The notes beneath the pieces were generated by a model that was given only the letters and a program-made list of their open reading frames with translations, made no database searches and was not told the DNA's origin. This document shows, in pieces, positions 1 through 4,674 of a DNA stretch of 5,065 nucleotides; the stretch's first letter is position 1; each line of letters begins with the position of its first letter. This stretch comes from JALHNF01 sp039809305 (GTDB lineage: Bacteria > Patescibacteriota > Minisyncoccia > Phycocordibacterales > UBA5272): positions 1 to 5,065 of the forward strand of contig JBDHUT010000043.1 of NCBI GenBank assembly GCA_039809305.1, in the 5' to 3' direction. The position numbers and the translations under genes were made by a program.

Positions 1-285
1 AAAAAGCTGATTATTTTCCTGAACTTCTTCGGGAATAAAATAGTACCCCAGTTCTTGAGGTTTTCCCTCTTTCATATAGGTAAATGGTCGACTGCCAAAA
101 CCTAAATACTTTTCTTTTTGCTCATCACCTACTTTGAAATAAAGTTCTCCGCTTTCTACGATTCCAAACATAATCCCTGTTCTATATATTCCATATCCAC
201 CAAACATTGCACGTGCTGAAACATCAGACAAATATGCAAACAAATCGTCAACCACATATCGCACAAAACCCACATCCTTTTTCAT
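1..285 (-). CDS. TfoX/Sxy N-terminal domain protein, 3' end outside the window
   Basis: Translating the minus strand from the ATG at 285 gives 95 open codons to the window edge, so the C-terminus is missing. The protein has the TfoX N-terminal pattern: SARAMFGGYGIY at about residues 23-34, IMFGIV at 38-43, LYFKVGDE at 48-55, FTYMKEGKP at 68-76 and GYYFIPEEV at 80-88. Family members carrying only this domain are usually about 100-115 residues, so little is probably lost. In competent gamma-proteobacteria full-length Sxy/TfoX is a co-activator with CRP for DNA-uptake genes. For stand-alone N-terminal domains no such role can be assumed. The start lies 3 bases behind the TspO stop codon with no Shine-Dalgarno, so it is probably co-transcribed and translated by coupling. 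Domain identity is secure; function is open. Confidence 0.88.
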   Translation of the reverse strand, partial: MKKDVGFVRYVVDDLFAYLSDVSARAMFGGYGIYRTGIMFGIVESGELYFKVGDEQKEKYLGFGSRPFTYMKEGKPQELGYYFIPEEVQENNQLF

Positions 286-288
286 AGG

Positions 289-681
289 CTATCTATTCAT
301 CCAAGTGATAGAAATTTGCAAAACCGTTGCAATTGATACCCAAACAAGATACGGAATTTGTAATACAAAAATTAGTTTTGAATACGGAAACACCAACACC
401 ATGGAAGCAATAATAGTGCCAAGCACTAAAAGTATATCGAAGGTTGCAAGTGGTAGATTTTGAAGTCCAAACTGAATTGGAGAAAATATAAGATTTGCAA
501 TCAGGTTTGCAAGGAATACCCAAAAGACAACAGACGGTATCTGCCCTTTAAAAAATTTATAGGAGACCCAAATAAAACAAAAAGTAATAATGGAATAAAG
601 GATGGCCCAAATAAGCCCTATTGTCTCACCAGACGGCGTCCAGGTAGGCTTTACGAGGTCAAAGTACCATTGTGTAGGCAT
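289..681 (-). CDS. TspO/MBR family (tryptophan-rich sensory) membrane protein, short form
   Basis: The 130-residue protein opens with the TspO signature WYFDLVKPTWTP (residues 5-16), followed by IWAILYSI (24-31), ANLIANLIFSPIQFG (58-72), a helix with TFDILLVLG (80-88) and the family's QIPYLVWVSIATVLQISI (108-125). TspO proteins are integral membrane proteins that bind porphyrins and related ligands; bacterial members act in stress and tetrapyrrole signalling. Hydrophobic segments lie at about 20-41, 50-68, 80-98 and 104-126. The usual first helix before the WYxxLxKP loop is absent. It cannot be recovered, because an in-frame TGA lies five codons upstream and the divergent promoter region begins there. 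The start codon sits 6 bases behind a -10 box, suggesting a leaderless mRNA. It heads a likely operon with the TfoX-domain gene. Confidence 0.9.
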   Translation of the reverse strand: MPTQWYFDLVKPTWTPSGETIGLIWAILYSIITFCFIWVSYKFFKGQIPSVVFWVFLANLIANLIFSPIQFGLQNLPLATFDILLVLGTIIASMVLVFPYSKLIFVLQIPYLVWVSIATVLQISITWMNR

Positions 682-687
682 GACTTT

Positions 688-693
688 ATTGTA
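688..693 (-). promoter_or_regulatory. Extended -10 promoter of the TspO gene
   Basis: On the minus strand TGATACAAT is an extended -10 (TG-n-TACAAT). Only six bases separate it from the TspO ATG, so transcription should begin at or next to the start codon. No convincing -35 is seen, which an extended -10 can tolerate. Confidence 0.6.
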
Positions 694-707
694 TCATTTT
701 TAAAAGA

Positions 708-713
708 TATACT
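708..713 (+). promoter_or_regulatory. -10 box of the EEP-family gene
   Basis: TATACT lies six bases before the ATG at 720, predicting a leaderless mRNA. The best -35 at 17-bp spacing is a weak TTTATT at 685-690, which overlaps the -10 of the divergent TspO gene, so the two promoters share DNA. Confidence 0.55.
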
Positions 714-719
714 GGGTTT

Positions 720-1520
720 ATGAAAGTTACCTACTTGAATACTTGGGGTGCCAAAAAACTTGAAAACTATATTCACTTTCTCGAAGAATATAAAATAAAT
801 ACTGATGTTTTCTGCTTTCAGGAGGTATGTGACGCTAGTGAAGAAAAACTTAGTGCTCGTGGTGGAGTACTCCATCAACGGACAGTTTCCAAAGATATTC
901 TTTCAGATTTCACAGACTTCCATGCTGTACGCCAACGAGACTGGGACGATCCAGAGGATTTTAAAGAAACCATTCCCTGGGGTGTAGATACATTTATACG
1001 CAAAAATGTCCCCGTCTTTGAATATCGAGAAAAGTTTGTACTTGGACACCAAAATTCAACCCCAAACTTAAAAACTGCGTATACAGAAGGTGGTCTTCCA
1101 GTAGTACTGCAAGCGGTTCAAACAATTTATAATAATAAAAAGCTTTGGATCTTAAATATTCATGGTTACCACGCAGGGTCTGGTATTGGTAAACACGATA
1201 CAGAAGAAAGAATCAAACAGTCACAAGGTATCATTGAATGTCTCAAACAACTCGATGGAGATATTATTTTAGGTGGCGACTTTAATCTCGATCCAGACAC
1301 AGAGTCTATAAAAATGCTCGAAGATTTTGGGCTACGAAACTTAATCAAAGAATACAGCATTCAAAGCACTCGTACTTCTTTTTATTCTGAAGAAAAGAGA
1401 AAGAAGTGGCCATTTGCGGATTATGTATTTGTTAGTAAAGATGTAAATGTAAAATCTTTTATTGTAGACACTAATTCATTAGTTTCTGACCACGCACCGA
1501 TGTTTTTAGAAATTGAGTAA
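720..1520 (+). CDS. Endonuclease/exonuclease/phosphatase (EEP) family metal-dependent hydrolase
   Basis: The 266-residue protein carries the EEP (DNase I-like) active-site set in order. LNTWG has the N-terminal Asn (N7), and FQEV has the metal-binding Glu (E35). NIHGYH supplies H148, and GGDFNLDP supplies D187 and N189. ADYVFV contains D234, and SDHAPM gives the terminal Asp-His pair D257/H258. All expected catalytic positions are therefore present. The fold hydrolyses phosphodiester or phosphomonoester bonds with Mg2+. Substrates range from abasic DNA to phosphoinositides and sphingomyelin, and I see nothing that fixes the substrate here. There is no signal peptide or membrane helix, so it is probably cytosolic. 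Length fits a minimal single-domain member. It is transcribed alone, divergent from the TspO operon. The ATG at 720 is supported by the N-terminal MKVTYLNTWG strand and by the -10 box six bases upstream. Confidence 0.93.
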   Translation: MKVTYLNTWGAKKLENYIHFLEEYKINTDVFCFQEVCDASEEKLSARGGVLHQRTVSKDILSDFTDFHAVRQRDWDDPEDFKETIPWGVDTFIRKNVPVFEYREKFVLGHQNSTPNLKTAYTEGGLPVVLQAVQTIYNNKKLWILNIHGYHAGSGIGKHDTEERIKQSQGIIECLKQLDGDIILGGDFNLDPDTESIKMLEDFGLRNLIKEYSIQSTRTSFYSEEKRKKWPFADYVFVSKDVNVKSFIVDTNSLVSDHAPMFLEIE

Positions 1521-1539
1521 TTTTTTATTTCTTTACGCA

Positions 1540-1561
1540 ACAAAATAGCCGCTTTCGCAGC
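1540..1561 (-). terminator. Probable intrinsic terminator behind tRNA-Glu
   Basis: Read on the minus strand, GCTGC-GAAA-GCGGC is a 5-bp stem (one G-U pair) with a GNRA tetraloop at 1561-1548, followed by TATTTTGT. It lies 16 bases after the tRNA-Glu end. The plus-strand reading has a C-A mismatch, so service for the EEP gene is less likely. The stem is short. Confidence 0.5.
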
Positions 1562-1576
1562 ATAATTTTGTACATG

Positions 1577-1648
1577 TGACCCTACGGAGAGTCGAACTCC
1601 GGTTAACGGATTGAAAACCCGCTGTCCTGACCACTAGACGATAGGGCC
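1577..1648 (-). tRNA. tRNA-Glu (anticodon UUC)
   Basis: The minus strand folds into a complete cloverleaf. The 7-bp acceptor stem GGCCCTA/TAGGGTC has one G-U pair. The D-arm is GTCT/GGAC, and the anticodon loop TTTTCAA reads TTC, that is Glu for GAA/GAG. The T-arm contains GTTCGACTC. The discriminator base is A and the following bases are CAT, so CCA is not encoded and must be added enzymatically. The anticodon stem has G-U pairs at both ends. The D-arm start (TCGTCTAGTGG) is typical of tRNA-Glu. Confidence 0.95.
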
Positions 1649-1659
1649 GAATAGAGACT

Positions 1660-1687
1660 AATATACTATATTTTTGAAAAAAATCAA
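1660..1687 (-). promoter_or_regulatory. Promoter of tRNA-Glu
   Basis: On the minus strand TTGATT (1687-1682), a 16-bp spacer and TATATT (1665-1660) place the start a few bases before the tRNA 5' end at 1648. It interleaves with the tRNA-Ser promoter on the other strand. Confidence 0.65.
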
Positions 1688-1702
1688 TAAAACTGCTATA
1701 AA
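1674..1702 (+). promoter_or_regulatory. Promoter of tRNA-Ser
   Basis: TTGAAA (1674-1679), a 17-bp spacer and TATAAA (1697-1702) preceded by TGC form an extended -10 promoter close to sigma-70 consensus. The predicted start near 1709 is about 5 bases before the tRNA. Confidence 0.75.
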
Positions 1703-1713
1703 TAAAGAGCTTT

Positions 1714-1803
1714 GGAGACGTGGCTGAGTGGTTGAAGGCACTTGTTTCGAAAACAAGCAACGAGGTAACTCGTTCGAGAGTTCAAATCTCTCCGTCTCCG
1801 CCA
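1714..1803 (+). tRNA. tRNA-Ser (anticodon CGA), CCA encoded
   Basis: This is a class II cloverleaf. The acceptor stem GGAGACG/CGTCTCC is perfect and the discriminator is G, followed by an encoded CCA at 1801-1803. The D-arm starts TGGCTGAGTGG, as in most bacterial tRNA-Ser. The anticodon stem CTTGT/ACAAG encloses loop TTCGAAA with anticodon CGA, reading UCG. A long variable arm with stem CGAG/CTCG at about 1761-1772 and the T-arm GTTCAAATC follow. It converges on the oxidoreductase gene 17 bases away, with no separate terminator hairpin visible between them. It is the only one of the three tRNA genes here with an encoded CCA. Confidence 0.97.
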
Positions 1804-1820
1804 GAAATCGAAACTGCACT

Positions 1821-2951
1821 TTATCTCCAATCCTTATCAAAGATTTTCTTATATTCTTTCATCTTCCCTTTCTGCCACATATACTGCAAATACCCAGACG
1901 CAAGACTCATAAGAAGCCCCGATCCACCAAACCCAACACTATACATAATTCCAGTATTTTGGTCTTGATATATATATGGCACTGAGCGCTCAGACTCAAA
2001 AAATGTTCCTGACCAATGACCAAGATACTGTTCACCTTTGGCAATCTGTATTTTATTTTCCACATAGTCACGCAGAACTGCGACTTTTTTACTTTCATCA
2101 AAAGAGATACCAGACTTAAGAATCACATCTTCTCCACCTACCCACAATTCTCGATCACCAAAAGCTCGAATATAGTGAAATGGATGAGCGGTATCCCAAA
2201 AAACATTTTCTTTTATTTGCTGTGTCTCTTTTTTATTGAGTGCGTATCGTGTAACAAAAGTTTTAATTTTACGTATTGGAAGTACATCTAAGCCAACAAT
2301 ACCCTGGTCACCTGTCGCAACAAGTATTTTTTTACTGTAGTACACCTTAGATGACGTATTTATTTCATATAGATTTTTATCTTTTTTTGTTACAGAAACA
2401 ACTTCTGTTCGATACAATACTTTTCCACCTTGTTTACGAATGACTTTTTTTAACCCATTCAAAATTGCCTGATTATTTGTCTTACCATCATTTTTTATAC
2501 AAAGAGCGTGTTTGAAAAAAGTATCGGATACTGAAGTAAAAAGTTCTACCGGAGCTCCAATTTTTTTGTACAGTTCAAACTTTTTACGTATATCTTTTAG
2601 ATCTTTTTTTGTGTGTCCATACAAAAAAGCAGAAGCTCTTTTTGTCTCAAAATGAGTAATGTTTGGACTGTGCGCAAATAAAGACAAACGTTTTATTTCT
2701 TGCTCATTAAGTTTCCAAATAAGTGACGCTTGTTCTACGCCAAACTTTCTGATTACTTTTTGCCAATCTATATCGGGATCATGATTCATTTCAGCAGTTG
2801 AAGCAAAGCTTGCGTTATCTTTACCGTCTCCTTTTTCTAAAATAAGCACTTTTTGCTTACCTTTGACTGCAAAATGATGAGCCGCAGAAAGTCCTGCAAA
2901 ACCAGCACCGATAACAATAAGATCAAATATTTGTTTTTTAGATTGCGACAT
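1821..2951 (-). CDS. FAD-dependent oxidoreductase, DAO family
   Basis: The 376-residue protein begins with an FAD-binding Rossmann motif: FDLIVIGAGFAGLSAA (residues 9-24, GxGxxG) and VLILEKG, whose E39 should bind the adenosine ribose. KILVATGDQG at 208-217 is the usual second strand of the FAD domain (V-A-T-G). The C-terminal block HWSGTFFESERSVPYI and YSVGFGGSGLLMSLASGY (312-327 and 337-354) matches the DAO-family end that contacts the flavin. Family members oxidise amines, amino acids or related C-N substrates; the substrate cannot be read from the sequence. No signal peptide or membrane helix is seen, so it is probably cytosolic. Length is normal for the family. The ATG at 2951 is the natural start before the dinucleotide fold and lies 7 bases behind a -10 box. 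It stands alone, divergent from tRNA-Val and convergent with tRNA-Ser. Confidence 0.92.
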   Translation of the reverse strand: MSQSKKQIFDLIVIGAGFAGLSAAHHFAVKGKQKVLILEKGDGKDNASFASTAEMNHDPDIDWQKVIRKFGVEQASLIWKLNEQEIKRLSLFAHSPNITHFETKRASAFLYGHTKKDLKDIRKKFELYKKIGAPVELFTSVSDTFFKHALCIKNDGKTNNQAILNGLKKVIRKQGGKVLYRTEVVSVTKKDKNLYEINTSSKVYYSKKILVATGDQGIVGLDVLPIRKIKTFVTRYALNKKETQQIKENVFWDTAHPFHYIRAFGDRELWVGGEDVILKSGISFDESKKVAVLRDYVENKIQIAKGEQYLGHWSGTFFESERSVPYIYQDQNTGIMYSVGFGGSGLLMSLASGYLQYMWQKGKMKEYKKIFDKDWR

Positions 2952-2958
2952 AGACTCT

Positions 2959-2977
2959 ATTGTATAGAAAAATTATA
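2959..2977 (-). promoter_or_regulatory. Promoter region of the oxidoreductase gene (two -10 candidates)
   Basis: On the minus strand a perfect TATAAT (2977-2972) and a TACAAT (2964-2959) both precede the ATG at 2951. TACAAT is seven bases from the ATG and would give a leaderless mRNA. TATAAT would give a leader of about 14 bases with no Shine-Dalgarno. Neither has a clear -35. Confidence 0.5.
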
Positions 2978-3009
2978 AAATTTTCTTTTTCGGGGTATTT
3001 TCTGTACTA

Positions 3010-3015
3010 TATACT
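3010..3015 (+). promoter_or_regulatory. -10 box of tRNA-Val
   Basis: TATACT ends nine bases before the tRNA 5' end at 3024, the right distance for a start just upstream of the gene. The -35 region (about 2987-2992) is T-rich but poor. Confidence 0.5.
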
Positions 3016-3023
3016 CACAAAAT

Positions 3024-3097
3024 GGGCGTGTAGCTCAGCTGGCTAGAGTGCTACATTGACATTGTAGAGGTCCGCGGTTCGAGTCCGCGCACGCCCA
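3024..3097 (+). tRNA. tRNA-Val (anticodon GAC)
   Basis: This is a full cloverleaf. The acceptor stem GGGCGTG/CACGCCC is perfect. The D-arm GCTC/GAGT is followed by the anticodon stem CTACA/TGTAG with loop TTGACAT, giving anticodon GAC (GUC/GUU codons). The T-arm CGCGG/CCGCG has loop TTCGAGT. The TTGACAT loop is typical of bacterial tRNA-Val(GAC). The discriminator is A and the next bases are CAC, so CCA is not encoded. Base composition changes visibly just after this gene. Confidence 0.96.
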
Positions 3098-3107
3098 CAC
3101 AAGGGGT

Positions 3108-3139
3108 AAAAAGTTGCCGAATCTGGCAACTTTTTATTT
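3108..3139 (+). terminator. Intrinsic terminator of tRNA-Val
   Basis: AAAAAGTTGCC (3108-3118) pairs perfectly with GGCAACTTTTT (3125-3135) around loop GAATCT, followed by ATTT. It starts 11 bases after the tRNA. The A/T flanks make it potentially bidirectional. Confidence 0.85.
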
Positions 3140-3286
3140 TAAAACACTGCAATGTCATTTTTGAGTTTTGCACAGAGACTTGAGTGGACTTCGAACTTTC
3201 TGGTTGAATTTACGCCAAACCCCACAAAGAATTGCTGGCAGACATGGGGACGAGGGGACGTTGTTCGGGGTTACCCTAGGTCCTCA
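3136..3286 (+). other. Intergenic stretch with no supported gene
   Basis: About 150 bases between the tRNA-Val terminator and the membrane-protein stop codon. No frame gives a convincing product and no terminator for the minus-strand gene is seen. It contains a tandem GGGGACGA/GGGGACG (3246-3260), a third G4 run at 3267-3270, and an 11-mer (3276-3286) repeated in inverted form inside the candidate RNA at 4683-4693. Confidence 0.5.
3276..3286. repeat. 11-bp repeat, inverted partner at 4683-4693
   Basis: CTAGGTCCTCA here, directly after the membrane-protein stop codon, is the exact reverse complement of TGAGGACCTAG at 4683-4693, which forms P2 of the candidate RNA. An 11-mer match across about 1.5 kb can occur by chance. 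Confidence 0.3.
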
Positions 3287-3859
3287 TTAAAGTAAGGAGA
3301 AGCCTTGAAAAAGACCTAAAACTAGGAGCGCAAACGAAACAAGGAAAAGGCCATAGAATAACGAATCCTCGTATCTGCGATAGAGCCCGCCTAGAAATCC
3401 ACCATAGGGCTCGCCGAGGTCTAGGTGCTTATACTCCTTGGGTAGTTTTGCAAACGCCAACCCAGCTTCATTGTTATCTTTCATCTCACCTATCGCTTGC
3501 ACCCTCTTAATCATTGCAAGAGTTTGCCCGATGTGATGATCGACTGTCTTCTGCATTGAGAAGGGTTCTGTTAATACAGGAACAATTAAGTCAATTAAAC
3601 CCCAGACCGTGACAATGGAAAGTAGAACGAACGATAGAATAAAATAGTCGTGCCCGGCAAGGGACTGTTGGACAATGAGCGACGGAAATACAAGGCCCAA
3701 GACAGCGATTGATAACCCGACCACGAACTGCTTGAGGTTTCTATAATTTTGAGCTGATTCAGAGATTAGTGTGAGCTTACTTCTAGCCTGCCAAGTGAGG
3801 TGATCTTTCAGTTCGGCTTCATAGTTCTCAAGTAGCTTGGAGTTCGTTCCACTTAACAT
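3287..3859 (-). CDS. Three-helix membrane protein of unknown function
   Basis: I do not recognise this protein. From the ATG at 3859 it has 190 residues. An N-terminal polar, partly helical region (1-43, rich in K/E/Q/N) is followed by strong hydrophobic helices at about 45-63 and 73-95. A cytosol-like middle region of about 70 residues (97-165) contains HHIG and a glycine-rich PYGGFLGGLYRRYED stretch, and a final helix lies at 166-188. The in-frame ATG at 3919 would add 20 residues but would overlap the end of the NYN gene by 53 bases. I prefer 3859, which sits 7 bases after that gene's stop codon. No Shine-Dalgarno is present, so translation probably relies on re-initiation from the upstream gene, now broken. 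The layout recalls SLATT-type two-helix effectors, but no diagnostic motif is visible. Confidence 0.72.
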   Translation of the reverse strand: MLSGTNSKLLENYEAELKDHLTWQARSKLTLISESAQNYRNLKQFVVGLSIAVLGLVFPSLIVQQSLAGHDYFILSFVLLSIVTVWGLIDLIVPVLTEPFSMQKTVDHHIGQTLAMIKRVQAIGEMKDNNEAGLAFAKLPKEYKHLDLGEPYGGFLGGLYRRYEDSLFYGLFLVSFALLVLGLFQGFSLL

Positions 3860-3866
3860 AGATATC

Positions 3867-4225
3867 TTAGGAAATGAACGGTGTGAGATCAGCCACACCA
3901 AAAACTCTCTGAGTATCACACTCCTTGATCAATCCGAAGGATGCCGAGTTAGAGAATCCAATGTACTCGACCTTCTTGCCCTTTGATTGGATGTACTTGA
4001 TAGCGGGAACAAGGTCAGTGTCTGAGCTCAAAAGGATGGCGGTGTCGTAAGTATCTTCCATGGCGCCGATAACCAGATCGATCGCCATCTTTACATCGAC
4101 ACCTTTCTCTCGAATGTTATGGTCGTAGACGATCTTCCCGCGTTCAACCAGGAAGCCATCATTCTCTAAAATGCCTTGTAGGTATTGCCGCCATCGATGA
4201 AGATTCTTACACGTTCACTTTTCAT
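3867..4225 (-). pseudogene. NYN (LabA/DUF88-like PIN-fold) domain gene, inactivated by internal deletion and frameshift
   Basis: The ATG at 4225 starts the family's N-terminus, MKSERVRIFIDGGNTYK, then stops at a TAG (4168-4166). One frame over, an open stretch from 4214 down to 3867 reads YLQGILENDGFLVERGKIVYDH, REKGVDVKMAIDLVIGA, YDTAILLSSDTDLVPAI and KVEYIGF...SFGLIKECD, the C-terminal two thirds of a NYN protein. NYN domains are PIN-like, metal-dependent RNases; conserved acidic residues survive in FIDGG, GVDVK and SSDTD. Intact relatives as I know them are about 170-185 residues, whereas the two pieces sum to about 120. Roughly 50 codons between the first strand and YLQG are therefore gone, and the frame is lost. 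An internal ATG at 4088 could still yield 73 residues lacking the first catalytic Asp. The upstream control region looks intact and the membrane gene follows after 7 bases. Confidence 0.85.
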
Positions 4226-4241
4226 AGGTAATATGAAAAGT
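4217..4241. repeat. 10-bp perfect inverted repeat over the NYN start codon
   Basis: ACTTTTCATA (4217-4226) and TATGAAAAGT (4232-4241) are exact reverse complements separated by GGTAA. The repeat lies between the -10 box and the first codons of the NYN gene and contains its ATG. It could be an operator or, as RNA, a hairpin hiding the start codon. Confidence 0.75.
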
Positions 4242-4244
4242 ATA
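4239..4244 (-). promoter_or_regulatory. -10 box proximal to the NYN gene
   Basis: TATACT on the minus strand is 13 bases before the ATG at 4225, leaving a leader of about 6 bases. No good -35 is visible. Its edge overlaps the inverted repeat. Confidence 0.5.
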
Positions 4245-4250
4245 CTATAT

Positions 4251-4286
4251 AAACAAAAACTGCCCTTGCTTTGCAGCAGTGGCAGT
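4251..4286 (-). terminator. Intrinsic terminator upstream of the NYN gene
   Basis: On the minus strand ACTGCC pairs with GGCAGT (4286-4281 with 4264-4259) and TGCT with AGCA inside, with a 2x2 internal loop and a GCAA loop, followed by TTTTGTTT. It points toward the NYN gene, so it either ends an upstream transcript or attenuates the operon. Confidence 0.7.
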
Positions 4287-4301
4287 GATCTTAGTGGGTT
4301 T

Positions 4302-4331
4302 ACTATATCATATTAATACCTAATTAATCAA
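4302..4331 (-). promoter_or_regulatory. Distal promoter upstream of the terminator
   Basis: TTGATT (4331-4326), an 18-bp spacer and TATAGT (4307-4302) on the minus strand predict a start near 4295. The transcript would reach the terminator after about 40-45 nt. Confidence 0.5.
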
Positions 4332-4474
4332 GTTATCCCCAGGGTGGTCCAATAGGGCTTTTCGGTCAACTTTCCGAGCCGTCTCTTCCCTCTCCTCACT
4401 CCGTTATGCTCTTCAGGTGCGATGAGTTCTTCAAACAAAGTTCGATTATCATCCCGATTAGGTCCACACAAGAC
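4328..4474 (-). pseudogene. Orphan coding-like fragment, 48 codons
   Basis: One minus-strand frame stays open from a TGA at 4477-4475 to a TGA at 4330-4328. It reads GPNRDDNRTLFEELIAPEEH, then NGVRRGKRRLGKLTEKPYWTTLGIT. The mixed charged and hydrophobic composition looks like the C-terminal end of a protein, but there is no ATG (only an early TTG) and no recognised family. A terminator-like hairpin sits directly upstream and the distal promoter overlaps its end. It may be a remnant left by rearrangement, or chance. Confidence 0.3.
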
Positions 4475-4476
4475 TC

Positions 4477-4503
4477 AAAAAATGCCAACTCTGGCAACTT
4501 TTT
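4477..4503. terminator. Terminator-like hairpin resembling the tRNA-Val terminator
   Basis: TGCCA (4483-4487) pairs with TGGCA (4492-4496) between six A (4477-4482) and five T (4499-4503). The 14-mer ending in ACTTTTT (4490-4503) is identical to 3122-3135 in the tRNA-Val terminator. The opposite arm differs by a substitution and a missing base, so it looks like a decayed copy. Confidence 0.5.
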
Positions 4504-4639
4504 CAGTCTATGATTCATAACGCTTTTACTGACTTTTTCACAGAAATGCGAGCAAGCTCAGAACATTTTTACTAAACAGCGTTCTTTGCTGAAACCAAGC
4601 CCCAGACTCGACGTTTCTTGGTTACTGTGGACATCCGAC
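4504..4639 (+). other. Stretch with no supported gene
   Basis: All frames are broken on both strands except short minus-strand openings without a recognised product. A 7-bp inverted repeat AACCAAG/CTTGGTT (4593-4599, 4617-4623) is present. With the fragment and control region on its left, the whole 4226-4640 stretch lacks an intact gene. Confidence 0.5.
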
Positions 4640-4668
4640 TTGCTTGGACCGCAGTGGCCTGATATATT
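4640..4668 (+). promoter_or_regulatory. Promoter of the candidate structured RNA
   Basis: TTGCTT (4640-4645), a 17-bp spacer and TATATT (4663-4668) preceded by TGA form an extended -10 promoter. The predicted start, about 7 bases on, falls on the first base of the RNA's closing helix. Confidence 0.6.
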
Positions 4669-4674
4669 AAATAC

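Noticed and set aside
460..878. Open frames antisense to the TspO gene and across the start of the EEP gene
   Set aside because: They are shadows of genes with clear family motifs and have no start signals of their own.
3246..3280. Possible G-quadruplex from G4 runs at 3246, 3254 and 3267
   Set aside because: Only three runs of four G occur and the fourth is GG, so the canonical four-tract pattern is not met.
3860..3919. Upstream ATG at 3919 for the membrane protein, giving 210 residues
   Set aside because: It would overlap the end of the NYN reading frame by 53 bases, and the extra 20 residues are an out-of-frame reading of that gene. ATG 3859 gives clean spacing.
3287..4225. NYN plus membrane protein as an active two-gene defence module
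   Set aside because: The NYN gene is disrupted and the membrane protein has no diagnostic effector motif, so only an ancestral module could be argued.
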